Below, in pieces: positions 9,301 to 21,400 of a DNA stretch of 64,000 nt. The notes under the pieces are model-generated. The model was given only the letters and a program-made list of their open reading frames with translations, was not told the origin of the DNA and searched no databases. The stretch spans positions 165,981,872 to 166,045,871 of the forward strand of contig OZ038380.1 in NCBI GenBank assembly GCA_964036045.1, written 5' to 3'. The DNA comes from Eutreptiella sp. 'Long Island Sound 2002'. Taxonomy: Eukaryota > Euglenozoa > Euglenophyceae > Eutreptiales > Eutreptiaceae. Position 1 is the first letter of the stretch. Every line of letters starts with the position of its first letter. The translations under genes and the position numbers were made by a program.

Positions 9301-12300
9301 ATCCGAGAATTCTCGTTTTGAGGAAAACCAGAATCGGAGAATTTTTTTTTTTTTTTATGCGAGAATTCTCGTTTTGTGGAAAACCAGAATCGGAGGATTT
9401 TTTTTTTTTTTTTATATTCGAGAATCCTCGTTTTGTGGAAAACCAGAATTGGAGATTTTTTTTTTATTTTTCTTTTTTTCTTATGCGAGAATTCTCGTTT
9501 TGTGGAAAACCAGAATCTGAGAAATTTTTTTTTTTTCTATCCGAGAATCCTCGTTTTGTGGAAAACCTGAATCGGAGAATTTTTTTTTTTTTTTTTATGC
9601 GAAAATTCTCGTTTTGTGGAAAACCAAAATGGCAGAATTTTTTCTTTTTTTTTTTATCCGAGAATGCTCGTTTTGTGGAACACCAGAATCGGAGAATTTT
9701 TTTTTTTTTTTTATGCGAGAATTCTCGTTTTGTGGAAAACCAGAATCGGAGGATTTTTTTTTTTTTATTTTTTCATTCGAGAATCCTCTTTTTTTGGAAA
9801 ACCAGAATTGGAGATTTTTTTTTTTTTTTTTTATCGGAGAATCCTCCTTTTGTGGAAAACCAGAATCGGAGAAATTTTTTATTTTTTTTTTTTTATGCGA
9901 GAATTCTCGTTATATGGAAAACCAGAATTGGAGAATTTTTTTTTTTTTTATCCGAGAATTCTCGTTTTGAGGAAAACCAGAATCGTAGAAATTTTTTTTT
10001 TCTTTTTTTTCTTTTTATGCGAGAATTCTCGTTTTGTGGAAAACCAGAATCAGAGAATTTTTTCTTTTTTTTTTCTTTATCCGAGAATCCTCGTTTTGTG
10101 GAAAACCAGAATCGGAGAATTTTTTTTTTATTTTTTTTATTCGAGAATCCTCGTTTTGTGGAAAACCAGAATTGGAGATTTTTTTTTTTTTTTTATGCGA
10201 GAATTCTCGTTTTGTGGAAAACCAGAATCGGAGAATTTTCTTTTTTTTTTTTTTTTATCCGAGAATTCTCTTTTTGAGGAAAACCAGAATCGGAGAATTT
10301 TTTTTTTTTTGTTTTTTTTTTATCTGAGAATTCTCGTTTTGTGGAAAACCAGAATCGGAGAATTTTTTTTTTTTTTTTTTATGCGAGAATTCTCGTTTTG
10401 TGGAAAACCAGAATTGGAGAATTTTTTTCTTTTTTCTTTTTTTTTTTTATCGGAGAATTCTCGTTTTGTGGAAAACCAGAATCGGAGAATTTTTTTTTTT
10501 TTTTTTTATGCGAGAATTCTCGTTTTGTGGAAAACCAGAATCGGAGAATTTTTTTTTTTTTTTTTTATCCGAGAATCCTCGTTTTGTGGAAAACCAGAAT
10601 CGGAGAATTTTTTTTTTATTTTTTTTTATGCGAGAATTCTCGTTTTGTGGAAAACCAGAATTGGAGAATTTTTTTCTTTTTTCTTTTTTTTTTTTATCGG
10701 AGAATTCTCGTTTTGTGGAAAACCAGAATCGGAGAATTTTTTTTTTTTTTTTTTTATGCGAGAATTCTCGTTTTGTGGAAAACCAGAATCGGAGAATTTT
10801 TTTTTTTTTTTTTTATCCGAGAATCCTCGTTTTGTGGAAAACCAGAATCGGAGAATTTTTTTTTTATTTTTTTTATGCGAAAATTCTCGTTTTGTGGAAA
10901 ACCAGAATGGGAGAATTTTTTTTTTTTATCCGAGAATTCTCGTTTTGTGGAAAACCAGAATTGGAGATTTTTTTTTTTTTCTTTTTTTCTTATGCGAGAA
11001 TTCTCGTTTTGTGGAAAACCAGAATGGCAGAATTTTTTCTTTTTTTTTTTATCCGAGAATCCTCGTTTTGTGGAACACCAGAATCGGAGAATTTTTTTTT
11101 TTTTTTTTTATGCGAGAATTCTCGTTTTGTGGAAAACCAGAATTGGAGGATTTTTTTTTTTTTTTTTTTTTCGAGAATCCTCGTTTTGTGGAAAACCAGA
11201 ATTGGAGATTTTTGTTTTTTTTTTTATCGGAGAATCCTCCTTTTGTGGAAAACCAGAATCGGAGAAATTTTTTATTTTTTTTTTTTATGCGAGAATTCTC
11301 GTTTTATGAAAAACCAGAATTGGAGAATTTTTTTTTTTTTTATCCGAGAATTCTCGTTTTGAGGAAAACCAGAATCGTAGAAATTTTTTTTTTCTTTTTT
11401 TTCTTTTTATGCGAGAATTCTCGTTTTGTGTAAAACCAGAATCAGAGAATTTTTTCTTTTTTTTTTCTTTATCCGAGAATCCTCGTTTTGTGGAAAACCA
11501 GAATCGGAGAATTTTTTTTTTTTTTTTATTCGAGAATCCTCGTTTTGTGGAAAACCAGAATTGGAGATTTTTTTTTTTTTTTTTTTTAATGCGAGAATTC
11601 TCGTTTTGTGGAAAACCAGAATCGGAGAATTTTTTTTTTTTTTTTTTACCTGAGAATTCTCGTTTTGTGGAAACCAGAATCGGAGAATTTTTTTTTTTTT
11701 TTTTATGCGAGAATTCTCGTTTTGTGGAAAACCAGAATTGGAGAATTTTTTTCTTTTTTTTTTTTTTTTATGCGAGAATTCTCGTTTTGTGGAAAACCAG
11801 AATCGGAGAATTTTTTTTTTTTTTTTATCGGAGAATTCTCGTTTTGTGGAAAACCAGAATCGGAGAATTTTTTTTTTTTTTTTATGCGAGAATTCTCGTT
11901 TTGTGGAAAACCAGAATTGGAGAATTTTTTTTTTTTTTTATCCGAGAATCCTCGTTTTGTGGAAAACCAGAATCGGAGGATTTTTTTTTTTTTTTTTTTA
12001 TTCGAGAATCCTCGTTTTGTGGAAAACCAGAATTGGAGATTTTTGTTTTTTTTTTTATCGGAGAATCCTCCTTTTGTGGAAAACCAGAATCGGAGAAATT
12101 TTTTATTTTTTTTTTTTTTATGCGAGAATTCTCGTTTTATGGAAAACCAGAATTGGAGAATTTTTTTTTTTTTTATCCGAGAATTCTCGTTTTGAGGAAA
12201 ACCAGAATCGTAGAAATTTTTTTTTTCTTTTTTTTCTTTTTATGCGAGAATTCTCGTTTTGTGGAAAACCAGAATCAGAGAATTTTTTCTTTTTTTTTTC

Positions 12301-12850
12301 TTTATCCGAGAATCCTCGTTTTGTGGAAAACCAGAATCGGAGAATTTTTTTTTATTTTTTTTATTCGAGAATCCTCGTTTTGTGGAAAACCAGAATTGGA
12401 GATTTTTTTTTTTTTTTTTTTATGCGAGAATTCTCGTTTTGTGGAAAACCAGAATCGGAGAATTTTCTTTTTTTTTTTTTTATATCCGAGAATTCTCGTT
12501 TTGAGGAAAACCAGAATCGGAGAATTTTTTTTTTTTGTTTTTTTTTTTTCTGAGAATTCTCGTTTTGTGGAAAACCAGAATCGGAGAATTTTTTTTTTTT
12601 TTTATGCGAGAATTCTCGTTTTGTGGAAAACCAGAATTGGAGATTTTTTTTCTTTTTTTTTTTTTTTTATGCGAGAATTCTCGTTTTGTGGAAAACCAGA
12701 ATCGGAGAATTTTTTTTTTTTTTTTATCGGAGAATTCTCGTTTTGTGAAAAACCAGAATCGGAGAATTTTTTTTTTTTTTTTTATGCGAGAATTCTCATT
12801 TTGTGGAAAACCAGAATTGGATAATGTTTTTTTTTTTTTTCCGAGAATCC
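9301..12850 (+). repeat. Mixed block with ~1.39-kb and ~0.83-kb periodicities
   Basis: No gene. The first ~1.6 kb is the distant copy of 1,517-2,960. Within the block AATGGCAG recurs at 9,628 and 11,023 (1,395 bp). ATCGTAG recurs at 9,982, 11,374 and 12,208 (1,392 and 834 bp), and TTTTTGTTTT before ATCGGAG near 11,210 and 12,040. ATCGGAGAATTCTCG starts are frequent here. The pattern fits overlapping duplications of different length. Confidence 0.75.
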
Positions 12851-14328
12851 TCGTTTTGTGGAAAACCAGAATCGGAGAATTTTTTTTTTATTTTTTTTTC
12901 ATGCGAAAATTCTCGTTTTGTGGAAAACCAGAATGGGAGAATTTTTCATTTTTTTATCCGAGAATCCTCGTTTTGTGGAACACCAGAATCGGAGAATTTT
13001 TTTTTTTTTTTTTTTTTATGCGAGAATTCTCGTTTTGTGGAAAACGAGAATCGGAGAAATTTTTTTTTTCTTTTTTTTTTATCCGAGAATCCTCCTTTTG
13101 TGGAAAACCAGAATCGGAGAAATTTTTTATTTTTTTTTTTTTTATGCGAGAATTCACGTTTCGTGGAAAACCAGAATCGGAGAATTTTTTTTTTATTTTT
13201 TTTTTTTATTCGAGAATTCTCGTTTTGTGGAAAACCAGAATCGGAGAATAATTTTTCTTTTTTTTCTTTTTTTTTATGCGAGAATTCTCGTTTTGTGGAA
13301 AACCAGAATCGGAGTATTTGTTTTTTTTTTTTTTATCCGAGAATTCTCGTTTTGTGGAAAACCAGAATCGGAGAATTTTTTTTTTTTTTTTTTATGCGAG
13401 AATTCTCGTTTTTTGGAAAACCGGAATCGGAGGATTTTTTTTTTTTTTATGCGAGAATCCTCGTTTTGTGGAAAACCAGAATTGGAGATTTTTTTTTTTT
13501 TTTTTTATGCGAGAATTCTCGTTTTGTGGAAAACCAGAATCGGAGAATTTTCTTTTCTTTTTTTTTTTATGCGAGAATTCTCGTTTTGTTGAAAACCAGA
13601 ATCGGAGGATTCTTTTTTTTTTTTTATTCGAGAATCCTCGTTTTGTGGAAAACCAGAATTGGAGATTTTTTTTTTTTTTTCTATGCGAGAATTCTCGTTT
13701 TGTGGAAAACCAGAATCGGAGAATTTTTTTTTTTTTTATCTGAAAAGTCTCATTTTGAGGAAAACCAGAATCGGAGAATTTTTTTTTTTTTTTTATGTGA
13801 GAATTCTCGTTTTGTGATAAACCAGAATCGGAGAATTTTTTTTTTTTTTTTATGCGAGAATTCTCGTTTTGTGGAAAACCAGAATTGGAGAATTTTTTTC
13901 TTTTTTTTTTTTTTTTTTTATGCGAGAATTCTCGTTTTGTGGAAAACCAGAATCGGAGAATTTTTTTTTTTTTTTTATGCGAGTATTCTCGTTTTGTGGC
14001 AAACCAGATTCGGAGAATTTTTTTTTTTTTTATCCGAGAATCCTCGTTTTGTGGAAAACCAGAATCGGAGAATTTGTTTTTTTTTTTTTTTATGCGAAAA
14101 TTCTCCTTTTGTGGAAAACCAGAATGGGAGAATTTTTTTTTTTTTATCCGAGAATCCTCGTTTTGTGGAACACCAGAATCGGAGAATTTTTTTGTTTTTT
14201 TTTTATGCGAGAATTCTCGTTTTGTGAAAAACGAGAATCGGAGAAATTTTTTTTTCTTTTTTTTTTATCCGAGAATCCTCCTTTTGTGGAAAACCAGAAT
14301 CGGAGAAATTTTTAATTTTTTTTTTTTT
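12851..14328 (+). repeat. ~1.5-kb higher-order unit, copy 1 (shorter form)
   Basis: Copy 1 of a series followed by two longer copies. Landmarks: GGAGTATTTG at 13,311, 14,801 and 16,347; ATCTGAAAAG at 13,738, 15,284 and 16,828; CTTGTATGCG at 14,329, 15,878 and 17,420. Copy 1 has about five fewer monomers between the CGTTTCGTGG monomer (about 13,150) and GGAGTATTTG than the later copies. Confidence 0.85.
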
Positions 14329-15877
14329 CTTGTATGCGAGAATTCTCGTTTCGTGGAAAACAAGAATCGGAGAATTTTTTTTTCTTTTTTGTTTTATGCG
14401 AGAATTCTTGTTTTGTGGAAAACCAGAATCGGAGAATTTTTTATTTTTTTTATCCGAGAATCCTCGTTTTGTGGAAAACCAGAATCGGAGAATTTTTTTT
14501 TTCTTTTTTTGTTTTATGCGAGAATTCTCGTTTTGTGGAAAACCAGAATCGGAGAATTTTTTTTTTTTTTTTATCCGAGAATCCTCGTTTTGTGGAAAAC
14601 CAGAATCGGAGAATTTTTTTTTTTTTTTTTTATGCGAGAATTCTCGTTTTGTGGAAAACCAGAATCGGAGAACTTTTTTTTTATTTTTTTTTTTTTATTC
14701 GAGAATTCTCGTTTTGTGGAAAACCAGAATCGGAGAATAATTTTTCTTTTTTTTTCTTTTTTTTTATGCGAGAATTCTCGTTTTGTGGAAAACCAGAATC
14801 GGAGTATTTGTTTTTTTTTTTTTTATCCGAGAATTCTCGTTTTGTGGAAAACCAGAATCGGAGAATTTTTTTTTTTTTTTTTATGCGAGAATTCTCGTTT
14901 TTTGGAAAACCGGAATCGGAGGATTTTTTTTTTTTTTTATGCGAGAATCCTCGTTTTGTGGAAAACCAGAATTGGAGATTTTTTTTTTTTTCTTTTATGC
15001 GAGAATTCTCGTTTTGTGGAAAACCAGAATCGGAGAATTTTCTTTTCTTTTTTTTTTTATGCGAGAATTCTCGTTTTGGGGAACACCAGAATCGGAGAAT
15101 TTTTTTTTTTTTTTATGCGAGAATTCTCGTTTTGTTGAAAACCAGAATCGGAGGATTCTTTTTTTTTTTTTATTCGAGAATCCTCGTTTTGTGGAAAACC
15201 AGAATTGGAGATTTTTTTTTTTTTTTCTATGCGAGAATTCTCGTTTTGTGGAAAACCAGAATCGGAGAATTTTTTTTTTTTTTATCTGAAAAGTCTCATT
15301 TTGAGGAAAACCAGAATCGGAGAATTTTTTTTTTTTTTTTATGTGAGAATTCTCGTTTTGTGATAAACCAGAATCGGAGATTTTTTTTTTTTTTTTTATG
15401 CGAGAATTCTCGTTTTGTGGAAAACCAGAATTGGAGAATTTTTTTCTTTTTTTTTTTTTTTTTTTATGCGAGAATTCTCGTTTTGTGAAAAACCAGAATC
15501 GGAGAATTTTTTTTATTTTTTTTATGCGAGTATTCTCGTTTTGTGGCAAACCAGATTCGGAGAATTTTTTTTTTTTTATCCGAGAATCCTCGTTTTGTGG
15601 AAAACCAGAATCGGAGAATTTGTTTTTTTTTTTTTTTTTATGCGAAAATTCTCGTTTTGTGGAAAACCAGAATGGGAGAATTTTTTTTTTTTTTATCCGA
15701 GAATCCTCGTTTTGTGGAACACCAGAATCGGAGAATTTTTTTTTTTTTTTTTTATGCGAGAATTCTCGTTTTGTGGAAAACGAGAATCGGAGAAATTTTT
15801 TTTTCTTTTTTTTTTATCCGAGAATCCTCCTTTTGTGGAAAACCAGAATCGGAGAAATTTTTAATTTTTTTTTTTTT
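14329..15877 (+). repeat. ~1.55-kb higher-order unit, copy 2
   Basis: 1,549 bp between successive CTTGTATGCG landmarks. Contains CGTTTCGTGG, GGAGTATTTG (14,801), ATCTGAAAAG (15,284), GTGATAAACC (about 15,360), GTGGCAAACCAG (about 15,543), GCGAAAATTCTCG, AACACC, AAAACGAG and CTCCTTTT monomers in that order. An extra GGGGAACACC monomer (about 15,077), absent from copy 1, is present here; copy 3 has a GAGGAACACC equivalent. Confidence 0.85.
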
Positions 15878-17419
15878 CTTGTATGCGAGAATTCTCGTTT
15901 CGTGGAAAACCAGAATCGGAGAATTTTTTTTTCTTTTTTGTTTTATGCGAGAATTCTTGTTTTGTGGAAAACCAGAATCGGAGAATTTTTTATTTTTTTT
16001 ATCCGAGAATCCTCGTTTTGTGGAAAACCAGAATCGGAGAATTTTTTTTATCTTTTTTTTTTTTATGCGAGAATTCTCGTTTTGTGGAAAACCAGAATCG
16101 GAGAATTTTTTTTTTTTTTTTATCCGAGAATCCTCGTTTTGTGGAAAACCAGAATCGGAGAATTTTTTTTTTTTTTTATGCGAGAATTCTCGTTTTGTGG
16201 AAAACCAGAATCGGAGAATTTTTTTTTTATTTTTTTTTTTTTATTCGAGAATTCTCGTTTTGTGGAAAACCAGAATCGGAGAATAATTTTTCTTTTTTTT
16301 TCTTTTTTTTTATGCGAGAATTCTCGTTTTGTGGAAAACCAGAATCGGAGTATTTGTTTTTTTTTTTTTATCCGAGAATTCTCGTTTTGTGGAAAACCAG
16401 AATCGGAGAATTTTTTTTTTTTTTTTATGCGAGAATTCTCGTTTTTTGGAAAACCGGAATCGGAGGATTTTTTTTTTTTTTTATGCGAGAATCCTCGTTT
16501 TGTGGAAAACCAGAATTGGAGATTTTTTTTTTTTTCTTTTATGCGAGAATTCTCGTTTTGTGGAAAACCAGAATCGGAGAATTTTCTTTTCTTTTTTTTT
16601 TTATGCGAGAATTCTCGTTTTGAGGAACACCAGAATCGGAGAATTTTTTTTTTTTTTTATGCGAGAATTCTCGTTTTGTTGAAAACCAGAATCGGAGGAT
16701 TCTTTTTTTTTTTTTATTCGAGAATCCTCGTTTTGTGGAAAACCAGAATTGGAGATTTTTTTTTTTTTTCTATGCGAGAATTCTCGTTTTGTGGAAAACC
16801 AGAATCGGAGAATTTTTTTTTTTTTTTATCTGAAAAGTCTCATTTTGAGGAAAACCAGAATCGGAGAATTTTTTTTTTTTTTTTTATGTGAGAATTCTCG
16901 TTTTGTGATAAACCAGAATCGGAGATTTTTTTTTTTTTTTTATGCGAGAATTCTCGTTTTGTGGAAAACCAGAATTGGAGAATTTTTTTCTTTTTTTTTT
17001 TTTTTTTTATGCGAGAATTCTCGTTTTGTGAAAAACCAGAATCGGAGAATTTTTTTTATTTTTTTTATGCGAGTATTCTCGTTTTGTGGCAAACCAGATT
17101 CGGAGAATTTTTTTTTTTTTATCCGAGAATCCTCGTTTTGTGGAAAACCAGAATCGGAGAATTTGTTTTTTTTTTTTTTTTTTATGCGAAAATTCTCGTT
17201 TTGTGGAAAACCAGAATGGGAGAATTTTTTTTTTTTTATCCGAGAATCCTCGTTTTGTGGAACACCAGAATCGGAGAATTTTTTTTTTTTTTTTTATGCG
17301 AGAATTCTCGTTTTGTGGAAAACGAGAATCGGAGAAATTTTTTTTTCTTTTTTTTTTATCCGAGAATCCTCCTTTTGTGGAAAACCAGAATCGGAGAAAT
17401 TTTTAATTTTTTTTTTTTT
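15878..17419 (+). repeat. ~1.54-kb higher-order unit, copy 3
   Basis: 1,542 bp; same monomer order as copy 2 (GGAGTATTTG 16,347; ATCTGAAAAG 16,828). Very few differences from copy 2 were seen in the cores, so the duplication looks recent. Confidence 0.85.
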
Positions 17420-17720
17420 CTTGTATGCGAGAATTCTCGTTTCGTGGAAAACCAGAATCGGAGAATTTTTTTTTCTTTTTTGTTTTATGCGAGAATTCTT
17501 GTTTTGTGGAAAACCAGAATCGGAGAATTTTTTATTTTTTTTATCCGAGAATCCTCGTTTTGTGGAAAACCAGAATCGGAGAATTTTTTTTATCTTTTTT
17601 TTTTTTATGCGAGAATTCTCGTTTTGTGGAAAACCAGAATCGGAGAATTTTTTTTTTTTTTTTATCCGAGAATCCTCGTTTTGTGGAAAACCAGAATCGG
17701 AGAATTTTTTTTTTTTTTTT
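17420..17720 (+). repeat. ~1.54-kb higher-order unit, truncated copy 4
   Basis: The first ~300 bp match the start of copy 3 (15,878-16,180), then the pattern changes to intact/broken-palindrome dimers. This marks the right edge of the triplicated unit. Confidence 0.75.
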
Positions 17721-20700
17721 ATGCGAGAATTCTCGTTTTGTGGAAAACCAGAATCGGAGAATTTTTTTTTTTTTTTTATCCGAGAATCCTCGTTTTGTGG
17801 AAAACCAGAATCGGAGAATTTTTTTTTTTTTTTTTATCCGAGAATCCTCGTTTTGTGGAAAACCAGAATCGGAGAATAATTTTTCTTTTTTTTTTTTTTT
17901 ATGCGAGAATTCTCGTTTTGTGGAAAAACGGAATTGGAGAATTTTTTTTTTTTTTTATCCGAGAATCCTCGTTTTGTGGAAAACCAGAATCGGAGAATAA
18001 TTTTTCTTTTTTTTTTTTTTTATGCGAGAATTCTCGTTTTGTGGAAAAACGGAATTGGAGAATTTTTTTTTTTTTTCATCCGAGAATCCTCGTTTTGTGG
18101 AAAACCAGAATTGGAGAATTTTTTTTCTTTTTTTTTTTTTTTATGCGAGAATTCTCGTTTTGTGGAAAACCAGAATCGGAAATTTTTTTTTTTTTTTCTT
18201 TATCCGAGAATCCTCGTTTTGTGGAAAACCAGAACTGGAGAATTTTTTTTTTTTTTTTTATGCGAGAATTCTCGTTTTGTGGAAAACAAGAATCGGAGAA
18301 TTTTCTTTTTTTTTTTTTTTTTTATTCGAGAATTCTAGTTTTGTGGAAAACCAGAATCGGAGAATAATCTTTCTTTTTTTTTTTTTTTGTATGCGAGAAT
18401 TCTCGTTTCGTGGAAAACCAGAATCGGAGAATTTTTTTTCTTTTTTTTTTTTCTGCGGGAATTCTTGTTTTGTGGAAAACCAGAATCGGAGAATTTTTTT
18501 TTTATCCGAGAATCCTCGTTTTGTGGAAAACCAGAATCGGAGAATTGTTTTTTTTCTTTTTTTTTTTTTTATGCGAGAATTCTCGTTTTGTGGAAAACCA
18601 GAATCGGACAATTTTTTTTTTCTTTTTTTTTTTTTATGCGAGAATTCTCGTTTTGTGGAAAAGCAGAATCGGAGAATTTTTTTTTTTTTTTTTATCCGAG
18701 AATCCTCGTTTTGTGGAAAACCAGAATCGGAGAATTTTTTTTTTTTTTTTTTATGCGAGAATTCTCAGTTTGTGGAAAACCAGAATCGGAGATTTTTTTT
18801 TTTTTTTTTATCCGAGAATCCTCGTTTTGTGGAAAACCAGAATCGGAGAATTTTTTTTTTTTTTTTTTATCCGAGAATCCTCGTTTTGTGAAAAACTGGA
18901 ATCGGAGAATAATTTTTCTTTTTTTTTTTTTTTATGCGAGAATTCTTGTTTTGTGGAAAAACAGAATTGGAGAATTTTTTTTTTTTTTGTCCGAGAATCC
19001 TCGTTTTGCGGAAAACCAGAATCGGAGAATTTTTTTTTTTTTTTTTTTCATGCGAGAATTCTCGTTTTGTGGAAAACCAGAATCGGAGAATTTTTTTTTT
19101 TTTTTATCCGAGAATCCTCGTTTTGTGGAAAACCAGAATCGGAGAATTTTTTTTTTTTTTATGCGAGAATCCTCGTTTTGTGGAAAACCAGAATTGGAGA
19201 ATTTTTTTTCTTTTTTTTTTTTTTTTATGCGAGAATTCTCGTTTTGTGGAAAACCAGAATCGGAAATTTTTTTTTTTTTTCTTTATCCGAGAATCCTCGT
19301 TTTGTGGAAAACCAGAACTGGAGAATTTTTTTTTTTTTTTTTTATGCGAGAATTCTCGTTTTGTGGAAAACAAGAATCGGAGAATTTTCTTTTTTTTTTT
19401 TTTTTTATTCGAGAATTCTAGTTTTGTGGAAAACCAGAATCGGAGACTAATCTTTCTTTTTTTTTTTTTTTTGTATGCGAGAATTCTCGTTTCGTGGAAA
19501 ACCAGAATCGGAGAATTTTTTTTCTTTTTTTTTTTTTCTGCGGGAATTCTTGTTTTGTGGAAAACCAGAATCGGAGAATTTTTTTTTTTATCCGAGAATC
19601 CTCGTTTTGTGGAAAACCAGAATCGGAGAATTGTTTTTTCTCTTTTTTTTTTTTTTATGCGAGAATTCTCGTTTTGTGGAAAACCAGAATCGGACAATTT
19701 TTTTCTTTTTTTTTTTTATCCGAGAATCCTCGTTTTGCGGAAAACCAGAATCGGAGAATTTTTTTTTTTTTTTATGCGAGAATTCTCGTTTTGTGGAAAA
19801 CCAGAATCGGAGAATTTTTTTTTTTTTTATCCGAGAATCCTCGTTTTGTGGAAAACCAGAATCGGAGAATTTTTTTTTTTTTTTTTTTTATCCGAGAATC
19901 CTCGTTTTGTGGAAAACCAGAATCGGATAATAATTTTTTTTTCTTCTTTTTTTTATCGGAGAATTCTCGTTTTGTGGAAAAACAGAATTGGAGAATTTTT
20001 TTTTTTTTTTATCCGAGAATCCTCGTTTTGCGGAAAACCAGAATCGGAGAATTTTTTTTTTTTTTTTTTCATGCGAGAATTCTCGTTTTGTGGAAAACCA
20101 GAATCGGAGTTTTTTTTTTTTTTCTTTATCCGAGAATCCTCGTTTTGTGGAAAACCAGAATCGGAGAATTTTTGTTTTTTTTTTTTTATGCGAGAATTCT
20201 CGTTTTGTGGAAAACCAGAATCGGAGAATTTTTTTTTTTCTTTCATCCGAGAATCCTCGTTTTGTGGAAAACCAGAATTGGAGAATTTTTTTTCCTTTTT
20301 TTTTTCTTTTATGCGAGAATTCTCGTTTTGTGGAAAACCAGAATCGGAGAATTTTTTTTTTTTTATCCGAGAATCCTCGTTTTGTGGAAAACCAGAATCG
20401 GAGATTTTTTTTTTTTTTTTTTTTTATCCGAGAATTCTCGTGTTGCGGAAAACCAGGACCGGAGAATTTTTTTTTTTTTTTATTCGAGAATTCTCGTTAT
20501 GTGGAAAACCAGAAAACCAGAATCGGAGAATTTTTTTTTTATTTTTTATCCGAGAATCCTCGTTTTGTGGAAAACCAGAATCGGAGAATTTTTTTTTTTT
20601 TTATGCGAGAATTCTCGTTTTGTGGAAAACCAGAATCGGAGAATTTTTTTTTTTTTTTTATCCGAGAATCCTCGTTTTGTGGAAAACCAGAATCGCAGAA

Positions 20701-21400
20701 TTTTTTTTTTTTTTTTTTATCCGAGAATCCTCGTTTTGTGGAAAACCAGAATCGGATAATAATTTCTTTTTTTTTTTTATGCGAGAATTCTCGTTTTGTG
20801 GAAAAACAGAATTGGAGAATTTTTTTTTTTTTATCCGAGAATCCTCGTTTTGCGGAAAACCAGAATCGGAGAATTTTTTTTTTTTTTTTCATGCGAGAAT
20901 TCTCGTTTTGTGGAAAACCAGAATCGGAGAATTTTTTTTTTTTTTTATCCGAGAATGCTCGTTTTGTGGAAAACCAGAATCGGAGAATTTTTTTTTTTTT
21001 TATGCGAGAATTCTCGTTTTGTGGAAAACCAGAATCGGAGAATTTTTTTTTTTTTTTCATCCGAGAATCCTCGTTTTGTGGAAAACCAGAATTGGAGAAT
21101 ATTTTTTCCCTTTTTTTTTTTTTATGCGAGAATTCTCGTTTTGTGGAAAAGCAGAATCGGAGAATTTTTTTTTTTTTTTTATCCGAGAATCCTCGTTTTG
21201 TGGAAAACCAGAATTGGAGAATTTTTTTTTTTTTTTATCCGAGAATCCTCGTTTTGTGGAAAACCAGAATCGGAGAATTTTTTTTTTTTTTTTTATGCGA
21301 GAATTCTCGTTTTGCGGAAAACCAGAATCGGAGAATTTTTTTTTTTTTTTTTATTCGAGAATTCTCGTTATGTGGAAAACCAGAATCGGAGAATAATTTT
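17721..21400 (+). repeat. Dimer-rich block (alternating intact and broken palindrome)
   Basis: No gene. ATGCG monomers with the intact palindrome mostly alternate with ATCCG monomers carrying CGAGAATCCTCG, giving a ~118-122 bp dimer. One dimer with GGAAAAACGG is duplicated exactly (about 17,876 and 17,998). A ~550-bp segment (18,070-18,620) recurs at 19,153-19,705, offset 1,083 bp (CCAGAACTGG at 18,229 and 19,312; GAATTCTAG at 18,330 and 19,413). GGATAATAAT monomers at about 19,925 and 20,753 mark an ~829-bp spacing. A monomer with the doubled CCAGAAAACCAG is at 20,510. Confidence 0.8.
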
